A DNA stretch of 43,212 nucleotides, taken from positions 1-43,212 of the forward strand of contig MAYW01000022.1 in assembly GCA_001723765.1 (NCBI GenBank), given 5' to 3'. The notes below the pieces were generated by a model. It did not search any database, was not told the origin of the DNA, and saw nothing but the letters and a program-made list of their open reading frames with translations. Position 1 is the first letter of the stretch. Each line of letters begins with the position of its first letter. The translations under genes and the position numbers were made by a program. Source of the stretch: Candidatus Scalindua rubra. Lineage in GTDB: Bacteria; Planctomycetota; Brocadiia; Brocadiales; Scalinduaceae. This document shows, in pieces, positions 25,517 through 32,643 of the stretch.

Positions 25517-26428
25517 CTATGATCTGTTCAAATTTTTTTTCGTAATATTGTTAATATCTTTTTGTATCGCCCTTTTAGATATTTTAGTCTTTTCATGCAA
25601 TTTATTGATGTATTGTGATTGGTCTGTCTCACTCGTATTTCCTGCGATCCTTTTAAGAATCTCCTGCTTTTCATAAGACTCAATATCAGGCGTTGCTGCA
25701 TCAATCATCTCCGTGAGGGTTAATTTTCTGATCTTATGAAGCGGCAACTGCTTTAAATCTTCTAGTGAATGGACGCATAAATAATCATCGAGCTTTATCT
25801 CTCTCTCACCCACCGGTAGCTCCCTCCATGACACCTTGGCGCCATTATCGATTAACAAATATGCAAGTCTTAAAACCGCTTGTTTCAGGTATTTGGGCTC
25901 GCCATTCGTGTTCGGTCTGAGCCAATGACTGTCGGGGGTAATAATAATGTTCCGGCCTTTTAAATTGATTTGGTCAAAATCATCAATTAGTTTTTCTTCG
26001 TTATTGATTTTCCAGTTCCAGAGTCCTGTTATAGCTATGCAGTTTAAGCCGGACTGACATCCTTTTAATGACTTTTTTTCACCTTCAGTTACGTCGAGAG
26101 GGATTGACGCATCATTAAGGATTAGTCTAGCCCTCGGTGGAATATATAATTTATTACCAGAATCTTTTTTTGTATGGTATTTTTTGCGGGGTTTACCGTT
26201 TTCATCAAGTTCTTTACCGGGTTCGTAGAATATCTTGTATCGTATAAAGCCATTTCCGAATGGAATTTTATATGCGGAGGCAACACCTTTGCTATTGTGG
26301 CCCATTATTTTTTTAAGGTGCTTTAGGGGGACAGATTCAAAACGAGCCTCACGGATGGTTTCGTCTGACAGCCCTGATTTTTTCAAATCTCGATAATGTT
26401 GATCGGCCAGATTTAATTTATTTTTCAA
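25517..26428 (-). CDS. DUF3854/Toprim-like primase protein
   Basis: The 303-residue product has the DUF3854 Toprim-like core: IPLDVTEGEKKSLKG (about residues 113-127), ITGLWNW, and a GRNIIITPDSHW acidic motif. Together with the zinc-finger protein upstream and the ATPase downstream it makes a split primase/helicase set. Its start overlaps the upstream stop by 4 nt (ATGA). Confidence 0.75.
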   Translation of the reverse strand: MKNKLNLADQHYRDLKKSGLSDETIREARFESVPLKHLKKIMGHNSKGVASAYKIPFGNGFIRYKIFYEPGKELDENGKPRKKYHTKKDSGNKLYIPPRARLILNDASIPLDVTEGEKKSLKGCQSGLNCIAITGLWNWKINNEEKLIDDFDQINLKGRNIIITPDSHWLRPNTNGEPKYLKQAVLRLAYLLIDNGAKVSWRELPVGEREIKLDDYLCVHSLEDLKQLPLHKIRKLTLTEMIDAATPDIESYEKQEILKRIAGNTSETDQSQYINKLHEKTKISKRAIQKDINNITKKNLNRS

Positions 26429-26793
26429 TTTTGAAAAGTTCTCCTTCGTACTTGATTCCGCGCTTGAATGCGTTTATCAATTTCAGCTTTAATTTCTCCA
26501 TAACCAGCGTCGGTGTCAAATACTTTCATAATTTCGTAAACATCGCGATGGCTTAAGTCATACCAACGCCTGATGAGATCATGTGCGCCGCCATTAAATT
26601 GGCATGTAAGCTCATTGCATATACCTATTAAAACTTTTGGTTCAAAAATTTTTTTAACGATACGGAAACTCTTAACGTGCCCGCAAAAGGGGCATTTTAT
26701 TCTTGTATCAATCTCGACATTCGGAAAAAAATAATCAAAAACCTTTTCGCTTATTCGCCGCTCCAGCATTACTTTCGGATTTATATCACTCAT
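26425..26793 (-). CDS. CHC2-type zinc-finger primase subunit
   Basis: The 122-residue product carries a zinc ribbon IKCPFCGHVKSFRIV ... GICNELTCQFNGGAHDLI resembling the CHC2 DNA-primase finger (candidate ligands are the CPFC cysteines and the later Cys pair). It overlaps the next gene by 4 nt. It likely recognises template DNA for the Toprim-like partner. Confidence 0.7.
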   Translation of the reverse strand: MSDINPKVMLERRISEKVFDYFFPNVEIDTRIKCPFCGHVKSFRIVKKIFEPKVLIGICNELTCQFNGGAHDLIRRWYDLSHRDVYEIMKVFDTDAGYGEIKAEIDKRIQARNQVRRRTFQN

Positions 26794-27001
26794 TTTTTGA
26801 TCTCCTAATTTTTGATTTTCTTATAGATCGTAAAGCTTTTTCGATTTTTCTCATATCTTTTTCTGTATAAATTCTCCTCCCACTTATAATTTGAAACTCC
26901 TCCCTCTGTAGCGCACCTTTTTGGAAGAGATGTTCTAATTGCCGATAAGAAATACAGAATTTGCGGACCACGTCCTGAGTTGTAGATATTTTTTGTATCA
27001 T
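26786..27001 (-). CDS. small HTH DNA-binding protein
   Basis: I start at the ATG at 26999-27001, which has GGAGC 4 nt upstream; a longer frame to 27073 lacks a ribosome site. The 71 residues show an excisionase/MerR-like HTH: TTQDVVRKFCISYRQLEHLF, QKGALQREEFQIISGRRIYT and a basic tail. It opens the replication operon and overlaps the zinc-finger gene by 8 nt, so a repressor or initiator role is plausible. Confidence 0.65.
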   Translation of the reverse strand: MIQKISTTQDVVRKFCISYRQLEHLFQKGALQREEFQIISGRRIYTEKDMRKIEKALRSIRKSKIRRSKNE

Positions 27002-27380
27002 TTTAGCTCCTTTCAAAAAAATTAAGATAACATTATGACGTTTATAACACATCATTTGGAAATTGTCTGGCAAATGATTACAATATTTTTTTTGATTTTT
27101 CGTTTTTTTTCCCCTTACGTTTTCAGCAAAAAGTCACCATTTTGATTAACCATATTACATCCTCCTTCTGTAAAAAAGTAACGTACTAAAGTATGCGACA
27201 CACTTTTTGGACGCCTTAGAATCGATTCTGTGAAGCCGTTTTTTGTGAATAATCAATTACTTGATTTACTCTCCTTTGTGTTTTTGTGGGTCCCGCTCGT
27301 CTAATCATAATTTTTATAACATCGTTTAAATCCCCATTTTTCTGATAAACCATCTGCTTGTTTTTCTATGTATCTTGCTC
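27002..27380. other. 379-bp region with a duplicated leader and gene tail
   Basis: On the minus strand it holds GGAGGATGTAATATGG followed by a 12-codon frame (MVNQNGDFLLKT), a near copy of the leader of the small gene at 27731-27844. It also holds a 30-codon frame (27216-27308) ending QVIDYSQKTASQNRF, which repeats the tail of the HTH protein at 27889-28128. The DNA at 27223-27259 matches 27911-27947 with one mismatch in 37 bp. These look like remains of a local duplication. Confidence 0.5.
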
Positions 27381-27683
27381 TTAAATGTTTTTTGGCTTAG
27401 GAGAATGGTGTCCAAGTATAAAGTGTGCAATCTCGTGTGCTATAGTATCCATCTTGTTCGAAGTCTGCTTTTTTACGCTTGCAGTAAAGACCGTTTCGGT
27501 TGCTAATCCGTGTGTAGCCATAATCACAAAAATAACTTCTTCCAGCACTTTACTTCTAACTTTATAAGGCAGTTCTAAAAGCGTCTCTGCGATAATGTTT
27601 CTGTTCTTTTCGTCTTCATCCACAGCTTCTCCCCAAATACCTAAGTCATAGATAACCCCCTCCATAGAGTTTTCATACTCCAT
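27381..27683 (-). CDS. short HExxH metallopeptidase-like protein
   Basis: The 100-residue product ends with MDTIAHEIAHFILGHHSPK, a clear zinc-peptidase HEIAH motif with a second His pair, as in ImmA/IrrE and related small phage peptidases. ImmA-like proteins cleave phage repressors during induction, so a role in the lysis/lysogeny switch is possible but inferred. No good ribosome site precedes the ATG. The small basic gene 27731-27844 is directly upstream. Confidence 0.6.
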   Translation of the reverse strand: MEYENSMEGVIYDLGIWGEAVDEDEKNRNIIAETLLELPYKVRSKVLEEVIFVIMATHGLATETVFTASVKKQTSNKMDTIAHEIAHFILGHHSPKPKNI

Positions 27684-27730
27684 GTAACTTCTGATATTCT
27701 TTTCTATAAATCTTTGCTCTTCCTTATCTT

Positions 27731-27844
27731 TTACTCCTTTTTTGCTTCTTTAACTGCTTTTCTGATTAATCGTTCTACTTCGTTCGCAGATATTTTCTTT
27801 CTATCTTTACTGGACAGTATTTTCTTCTTGATCTGTTTAGCCAT
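27731..27844 (-). CDS. 37-residue basic small protein
   Basis: The frame reads MAKQIKKKILSSKDRKKISA and then NEVERLIRKAVKEAKKE, behind a strong GGAGGGTG site. Its lysine-rich helical nature suggests nucleic-acid binding or a partner of the metallopeptidase-like protein 47 nt downstream. No family recognised. Confidence 0.55.
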   Translation of the reverse strand: MAKQIKKKILSSKDRKKISANEVERLIRKAVKEAKKE

Positions 27845-27888
27845 ATTACACCCTCCTTCTTTCTAGTATCATGCTAAGATATTCAACA

Positions 27889-28128
27889 CTAAGTTTGAAC
27901 GCCGTGGCGGCGATTCTGTGAAGCCGTTTCTTGTGAATAATCAATTAATTGCTGTTTTTTGTAGTTCTCAATATCTTGTTTTGAAAATTTTATACACCTG
28001 AGCTTCCCCCTCTGGGTCACTCTGCCCTCGATTTTCCCGTCTTTGAATACTCTCCTGAGTGTGCTATATGATATCCCAAGCAATTTAGCTGCTTCTTTTG
28101 TATTGTAAATAACCTGGCGACCTAACAT
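27889..28128 (-). CDS. excisionase-family HTH protein
   Basis: I choose the ATG at 28126-28128 because AAGGGGGG lies just upstream; an upstream in-frame ATG at 28194 overlaps the RadC gene without a ribosome site. The 79 residues contain VIYNTKEAAKLLGISYSTLR, RVFKDGKIEGRVTQRGKLRC and a tail IDYSQETASQNRRHG that is partly repeated at 27216-27308. The fold is the DNA-binding HTH_17 excisionase type. Confidence 0.75.
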   Translation of the reverse strand: MLGRQVIYNTKEAAKLLGISYSTLRRVFKDGKIEGRVTQRGKLRCIKFSKQDIENYKKQQLIDYSQETASQNRRHGVQT

Positions 28129-28141
28129 AGAACCCCCCTTG

Positions 28142-28604
28142 TTAAAAGTTAAAAGTCTTATCATATTTGAATGAATAAAAAGATTTTTCACCAATGATGA
28201 TATGTTCCACTAATTTTATGTCCATGATTTCCCCGGCATTCCGCAGTTGCTTAGTTATTTCTATGTCATTGTTACTTGGCTTTGCGCTTCCGCCTGGATG
28301 GTTGTGGATACAGATTATTCTATTGACATTGGCGAGCAAGGCACCCTGAAATACTTGTAGTGGGCTTATTGGGCAATGATTTAACGTGCCGACATAAACA
28401 CACTGAAAAGATTCTATTACCGATTTACAATTTAGGTAAACTACTAAGAATCTTTCAGCCGTTTCTTTTTGAAGATTTTTAAAGATTTTTGCTACATTTT
28501 CAGGGCTCCTAGCGTTTTTCCCGATACAATAGTATGCTTTTTTAGGCACCCTTCTTTTCTTGTACCTGACCGTAAGCTCACGAATAAATATTCCATTATC
28601 ATTT
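28142..28604 (-). CDS. RadC-type JAB/MPN domain protein, 5' end shifted at A8
   Basis: The C-terminal part has the JAMM motif HNHPGGSAKPSNND (HxH-x7-S-x2-D) and LVEHIIIGEKSFYSF, as in RadC family proteins common on mobile elements; the biochemical role is unsettled. The uninterrupted frame begins at a GTG (28547-28549), but homologous-looking sequence (IFIRELTVRYKKRRV) continues upstream in frame. An ATG at 28602-28604 with AAGGGG 7 nt before it leads, through A AAA AAA (28593-28599) in the A8 tract, by a -1 shift into that frame. So the gene is either recoded or miscalled by one A. Confidence 0.75.
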
Positions 28605-28637
28605 TTTTTACCATCAATGATCCCCTTTAAATAAAAA

Positions 28638-28791
28638 AGCCCGTGTTCACCTGTTCTAGAAGCTTGCGCTTTCTCGTGGCCGTTTCCGGTTCCACCAGGT
28701 TCACGGGCTGCTTGATAACAAAAAAGGCCAACCCTTAGAAGGAATCGGCCTTATTATTATCAAATGTGTCTCTTTACACAAGCTTCTAGAA
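28638..28791 (-). ncRNA. candidate structured RNA or tandem terminators
   Basis: Several perfect inverted repeats overlap here. They are TTCTAGAAGCTTG (28654-28666) with 28779-28791, 13 bp; TTGATAA (28712-28718) with 28757-28763; AAGGCC (28724-28729) with 28747-28752; and AGCCCGTG (28638-28645) with 28702-28709. On the minus strand two stems end in T-runs (GGCCTTTTTTG and GGGCTTTTTTATTT). The 13-bp and 8-bp stems interlock, so alternative folds or a pseudoknot are implied. It sits just upstream of the RadC-type gene. Confidence 0.5.
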
Positions 28792-28935
28792 TTGGTGTGA
28801 ATTATATTCGTTTCTGGGCGGAAGTCAAGGGGAAAGCAAAAAAATTTTTGGAAGATTGTCATTATATTTTTGGGGAAAAGATGTAATGTGGATTGGCTCT
28901 CTTTTTGCTTATGAAAAATTTAGGTAGGTTTTTTA

Positions 28936-28963
28936 TTGATAATCTCTGGATATACGGTATATT
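28936..28963 (+). promoter_or_regulatory. promoter with palindromic operator for the TumE/TumA pair
   Basis: TTGATA (28936-28941), a 16-bp spacer and TATATT (28958-28963) form a good sigma70 promoter ending 9 nt before the TumE ATG, so the mRNA would be nearly leaderless. A perfect palindrome ATATAC-G-GTATAT (28950-28962) overlaps the -10, a likely site for autorepression by the HTH antitoxin. Confidence 0.5.
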
Positions 28964-28972
28964 GTAACCTAT

Positions 28973-29257
28973 ATGAAGGCGGAGTCGATTTATACCCATA
29001 AGAGGATCCATCCAAATGGCGATATTGTCGAGGTCAAGGTTTGGAAGGTAGCCAGGAGCATGGACAAGCCTCATGGTTTTAAATATTCCCTTGCCTTCAT
29101 CAGGGGAGGCAAAAGAGTTGTCGGCTATGATAACGCTGAGAGGAAGGGCGACCACAGGCATTACAAAGACAAAGAGTACCCGTATACCTTTGAAGATGTA
29201 GATAAACTTTTTAAAGATTTTTTTGAAGATATAAGGAGGTTTAAGAATGAAGGTTAA
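28973..29257 (+). CDS. TumE family toxin (DUF6516)
   Basis: The 94-residue product matches the TumE toxin family as I remember it: an N-terminal beta strand (IHPNGDIVEVKVWKV), HGFKYSLAFI, and the signature GYDNAERKGDHRHYKDKEYP followed by a helical end. The GDHRHY block is the likely active or binding site. It is read rightward, against nearly all other element genes, from its own promoter, and overlaps the antitoxin gene by 11 nt. It should stabilise the element. Confidence 0.8.
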   Translation: MKAESIYTHKRIHPNGDIVEVKVWKVARSMDKPHGFKYSLAFIRGGKRVVGYDNAERKGDHRHYKDKEYPYTFEDVDKLFKDFFEDIRRFKNEG

Positions 29258-29621
29258 AAATATAAGACTTGAGATTAAGAGTGAAGATGAATTTGTTAGT
29301 GAGGCTAAAGATGTCATGAGGAAGCTGTCCAGAGGCGTTGGCGTAAAAGCCAGGTCGGTTATCTCGTTTAATTCCCTGGGCGTAATGAGGAAATTTATAA
29401 CTGATGAAAGGTTGAGAGTATTAAGGGCGATAAAAAAACATCATCCTTCCTCGATTTATGAGCTCTCTAAGTTACTAAAGAGAGATACGAAAAATGTCGC
29501 TAATGATGTTGGGTATCTTGAAGACATAGGGCTTTTAGAGGTAAAGAAGGTGAAGAAAGGCAGGCAAAAATCAACCCCTTCGGTAAACTATGACAAGATC
29601 CTCCTGGAAATACCGGTTTGA
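29247..29621 (+). CDS. TumA-type HTH antitoxin
   Basis: The 124-residue protein has an N-terminal toxin-interacting part and a winged HTH: MRKFITDERLRVLRAIKKHH, PSSIYELSKLLKRDTKNVAN, DVGYLEDIGLLEVKK. This is the HVO_A0114-like regulator type that accompanies TumE. AAGGAGG lies within the toxin's 3' end. It presumably neutralises TumE and represses the pair via the palindrome at 28950-28962. It ends with TGA, showing TGA is used as a stop in this element. Confidence 0.78.
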   Translation: MKVKNIRLEIKSEDEFVSEAKDVMRKLSRGVGVKARSVISFNSLGVMRKFITDERLRVLRAIKKHHPSSIYELSKLLKRDTKNVANDVGYLEDIGLLEVKKVKKGRQKSTPSVNYDKILLEIPV

Positions 29622-29887
29622 GATTCTAGATGTAAATGCTTTCTTATGAAAAGCCTTATTTTATAAATTCTAAAATGTGCTTCAATCCATATTTCCATAT
29701 TTTGTATACCCGAAAGGCAGATTAAAGAAGCGCCTTGTTCCATATCTTGTATAGCGGGAGAATGAAAATCAGCCATACCTGACATGTAACAACCCGGAAA
29801 AGTTCCGTAATGAGGCTTTGGTGGAATTTGACGGCGGTTTCGGTGTGCTATTTCAATCTTTTTATGAATGTTTCTGCGCATTCTGGT

Positions 29888-30169
29888 TCAGGTCATTAAA
29901 GGTTTTCTGTTTGGATCTATTTTTAAATGCTTTAGTATGTAAGTTTCTTCTTCGGGTGGATTGTCTGTTTTGCATTTCTCTTTGTATCGTACCAGGTCGT
30001 TATGCGTGAACCTTAACTGTCCCATTTTATAAGCCGTGAGATCCCCACGGTTGATTGCTGTTATCACGCTATTCCTGGATAATCCCAAAAATTTCTGTGC
30101 ATATCCCATGCGGTATCTGGGAACGTTGTTTTCGTCTATTTCGATAGGTTGTTGCTTCTTTCTGGTCAT
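29888..30169 (-). CDS. excisionase-type HTH protein
   Basis: I start at the ATG at 30167-30169; the longer frame to 30478 overlaps the recombinase gene in another frame and its extra N-terminus looks non-coding. The 93 residues contain RYRMGYAQKFLGLSRNSVIT, AINRGDLTAYKMGQLRFTHN and a charged tail, the usual HTH_17 layout. It follows the second recombinase by 67 nt and may be its directionality factor. The 266 bp after it, up to the antitoxin stop, show no gene. Confidence 0.7.
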   Translation of the reverse strand: MTRKKQQPIEIDENNVPRYRMGYAQKFLGLSRNSVITAINRGDLTAYKMGQLRFTHNDLVRYKEKCKTDNPPEEETYILKHLKIDPNRKPLMT

Positions 30170-30236
30170 TATTTCTAATATAAAAATGTAGCGGGAAATG
30201 TCAACCAAAAAGAAAGACAATAATGGAAAAAACCCC

Positions 30237-31199
30237 TCATTCTTTTTTGTCCCAGACGTGATTGAAATCTTGCCAGTAGGCAGCAAGGCTGGCATATTCT
30301 TTGTGAACCCTACCTCGTGAAGGAATGTAAATCTCCGTTGTTGAAATATTTCGATGTCCAAGGCGTTCGGCAATAGCGAAGACATCATAGCCCTTGATAT
30401 GCCTGAGGTCTGAGGCGTGTGTAGCGCGAAACATGTGCATATTGACGATCGGCTTTTTGGTTTTCGCCTTATCGGCATACATTTTGATCTTCTTCGTTAT
30501 GCCCACAGGCGTAAGCCGCTGCCGCGTAGGAGTATTACCCTTCTTGTAAGAAACAAGCAGAGGGTCTGTGCTGCCAGCTCCTTGCGAGATTCTAATCGTT
30601 AACCATCGCCTAATAAATATCGAAGGGCTCTTCCAGAGGTAGACAACTCTATTTGATCCCCATTTTGTATCTATTATATTTATATCCAACTCCCCATTCT
30701 CATCCATTACATCATGCAGGTTTAACCGGACAATTTCGCCGATCCGCAAACCAGCAAATACGGCAAGTATGAGAATCACAACGTCGCGAACGCCAACTTC
30801 TGTGACAACATCTATCATTTTAAAAATTTTAATAATCTCCTTTTTCATGAATTTTTGCACGCCGCCCTTGTTGGCCCGGGGACGCGGGATATTGACCATT
30901 ATATCCTCTTTGACGACACCCTCGTATGCAAGGTGGGTAAAAAACTTGTGCAGGGCGATAAGCTTCGTCAGCCGTGTAGAATTTTTATTACCACGATAAA
31001 AGCAATATTCGAGGTATGCCTCAATATCCTGGCGCGTAGGCAAATGCTGGCCGTTGTCCGGAGAACGTCGCTCCGAAGCAAACCATTGAAGAAAATTTTC
31101 AATTTTTTTACAGTAAGATTTTACCGTGAGAGGGGATCGCCCCTCGATAGCCCGAAAGCGTCGCTCAAAACCAGAAATGTATTGATTTAATCCATCCAT
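30237..31199 (-). CDS. second tyrosine recombinase (XerC/D-like)
   Basis: The 320-residue product has an N-terminal SAM-like domain (MDGLNQYISGFERRF..., residues 1-95) and a catalytic domain with FAGLRIGEI (Arg), HMFRATHASDL (HxxR), LGHRNISTTEIYI (His and Tyr). It is shorter than the first integrase and lacks an arm-binding domain, so it resembles Xer or resolvase-type enzymes. It could resolve element multimers, invert a segment, or be the integrase of a second mobile unit. Confidence 0.9.
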   Translation of the reverse strand: MDGLNQYISGFERRFRAIEGRSPLTVKSYCKKIENFLQWFASERRSPDNGQHLPTRQDIEAYLEYCFYRGNKNSTRLTKLIALHKFFTHLAYEGVVKEDIMVNIPRPRANKGGVQKFMKKEIIKIFKMIDVVTEVGVRDVVILILAVFAGLRIGEIVRLNLHDVMDENGELDINIIDTKWGSNRVVYLWKSPSIFIRRWLTIRISQGAGSTDPLLVSYKKGNTPTRQRLTPVGITKKIKMYADKAKTKKPIVNMHMFRATHASDLRHIKGYDVFAIAERLGHRNISTTEIYIPSRGRVHKEYASLAAYWQDFNHVWDKKE

Positions 31200-32016
31200 A
31201 ATAAAATTAAAATTTTAGCATGGTTTAGTATGCCTGCGCCCCTTTGCGCAAGCCAGCAAGTCTCTGGATAAACCAGGAGAAGATGAAATGCATCGAGGTA
31301 GTGAGATGAAAGGCCCACTATTTACACATCCCATCCCTCCTGGATTAAAAAAATTCCCCCCTTGACCCCCCTAAACAAAAATCCCTAAAACCCTTTTCAA
31401 AAACTATACAATTTATAAATATAGATAGGGAAGAAATTAACCAAAAAACTCTATACTTTTGATAGGGGGGTGGTATAATTCAAACCATAAAAATCATACT
31501 AAATATACTATATCTTGTATTTCACAACTCAAAAAACACATTTCATAAGTCTATATAATAGAATAAGATACGAAATTACGTAACATAAGGTAGTATATAA
31601 GACGTTTGCCATATATTGTATAGTCTAATCATTTAGTACATTTTGCTAAACCAACCACATTTTAAAAATCTTATAATAGAAAGTCAAAACAGAGTAAAAA
31701 TTAAAAATAATAAACATAATCCACACAACAAGTTACAAACCATCATAAACCATAAATATTTAAAATAATATTAATATGTATAATTCACTTTATCCAAACC
31801 CAAACAACAAACAAAACCCTAAAAAAATAATAATGTGGAGAACTTAAAAAAATAGTGACTTCGCCATAATAATATTACTGATCCTAAATTGAGCGTGTGA
31901 GTAGCACAAATAGATGCAAATTGAAATTAAATAAGCTAGTTCAAGAAAAGTTGCAAGTATCAAAGCTGCAATGTATTGTGTTACTTTTAAAGGACTTGCA
32001 AAATACTACCAAAAAG
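31200..32016. other. 817-bp non-coding right end of the element
   Basis: No convincing gene on either strand. CCAGGAG (31270-31276) and CTCCTGG (31336-31342) form an inverted repeat. From about 31370 the plus strand is very A/C-rich and G-poor, with runs such as CCCCCCTTGACCCCCC and repeated AAACCATAAA motifs. This strand bias next to attR could mark recombinase arm sites, an origin or decayed DNA; I cannot choose between these. Confidence 0.5.
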
Positions 32017-32064
32017 CATTACGAATGACGTGCTCTGCCATTGAGCCACACGGGCTAAGTCTAT
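32017..32064. repeat. attachment site attR (48-bp core, tRNA-Thr 5' half)
   Basis: Identical to 17246-17293. It contains only the 5' half of tRNA-Thr, so no tRNA is made here. The AT-rich sequence following it (ATATATTACCC) is presumably the original upstream region of the tRNA. Confidence 0.93.
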
Positions 32065-32069
32065 ATATT

Positions 32070-32211
32070 ACCCAAATTGAGCGATTTCACATTGTATGTT
32101 ATTGTAGCCGCAGGCTTTAGCCTGCGTTTCTCATCATCTAACAGGTTTATGAAGATTTCACCAAAGTTACGCAACCTGAAGTTTGTGGCTACAAAAATCA
32201 CTCAATTTAGT
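32070..32211. repeat. MITE-like palindromic element, copy A
   Basis: Terminal repeats ACCCAAATTGAGCGATTT and AAATCACTCAATTTAGT bound 142 bp containing GCAGGC-TTTA-GCCTGC and CAACCTGAAG-type hairpins. The same modules occur inverted at 35849-35991. No coding capacity. It lies between attR and the integrase relic. Confidence 0.8.
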
Positions 32212-32219
32212 TATTAATA

Positions 32220-32321
32220 TTAGTTATAGTTTGCTATGGAGAGCATATTTACTGTTGTGACTGTATTGCGACTGTCCAAATCCTCCATTTGCCTTTCAAG
32301 AGCCTTTATAGTTTTCGTTTT
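32220..32321 (-). pseudogene. C-terminal relic of an older tyrosine integrase
   Basis: The frame reads KTKTIKALERQMEDLDSRNT to SIANYN before TAA and is closed upstream by TAA TAG. The KALERQM segment matches KALEKRM just before the end of the element's own integrase (17290-18411). Ignoring the palindromic insert at 32070-32211, its stop lies a few bases from the tRNA half-site, the same geometry as the live integrase at attL. It is the stub of an earlier element at this site. The next ~320 bp show no gene. Confidence 0.6.
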
Positions 32322-32643
32322 CTATTAATTGATTAAAGTTACAAAATTCTATGTTTTATTTCAAGTTATAATAATCAAAGAATATTTGGATCTGCTTTTT
32401 ATTGAATCTAATAGATATAGACAAAAAGACTTGGGGTGAAAAGTTAAAAGAAGTTGAAGCAAATAAATGAGAGAAGGAGGGTCATACGGAAGTTTAATAT
32501 TTATTTCTATATACCTTCATGACGGACATGAATAATTCTGGTGTGGTTTGGGGTGGGGTAATCCAGACACAAGAGTGGTTGAGAAATGGAGAAAATAATA
32601 TTTTTGGTGTGTGATAAGGCAATATTGACTACATTAAAATCCA

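Larger units (their letters stand above)
17246..32064. mobile_element. integrated phage-like element at tRNA-Thr
   Basis: A 48-bp direct repeat bounds 14.8 kb. The integrase and a MerR/Xis-type protein are at the left end. In the middle are tail, protease and replication genes, nearly all read leftward. A second recombinase and a toxin-antitoxin pair are on the right. There is no recognisable terminase, portal, major capsid or lysis gene, and the tape measure gene is interrupted. The size and content fit a decayed prophage or a satellite of the ~15-kb class. Confidence 0.88.

Noticed and set aside
29588-29881. 97-codon minus-strand frame overlapping the antitoxin 3' end
   Set aside because: No ribosome site, no recognisable domain, and it overlaps the well-supported antitoxin; the composition looks non-coding.
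30170-30478. N-terminal extension of the HTH protein at 29888-30169
   Set aside because: It overlaps the second recombinase in another frame and its sequence resembles an out-of-frame reading; the internal ATG gives a standard HTH protein.
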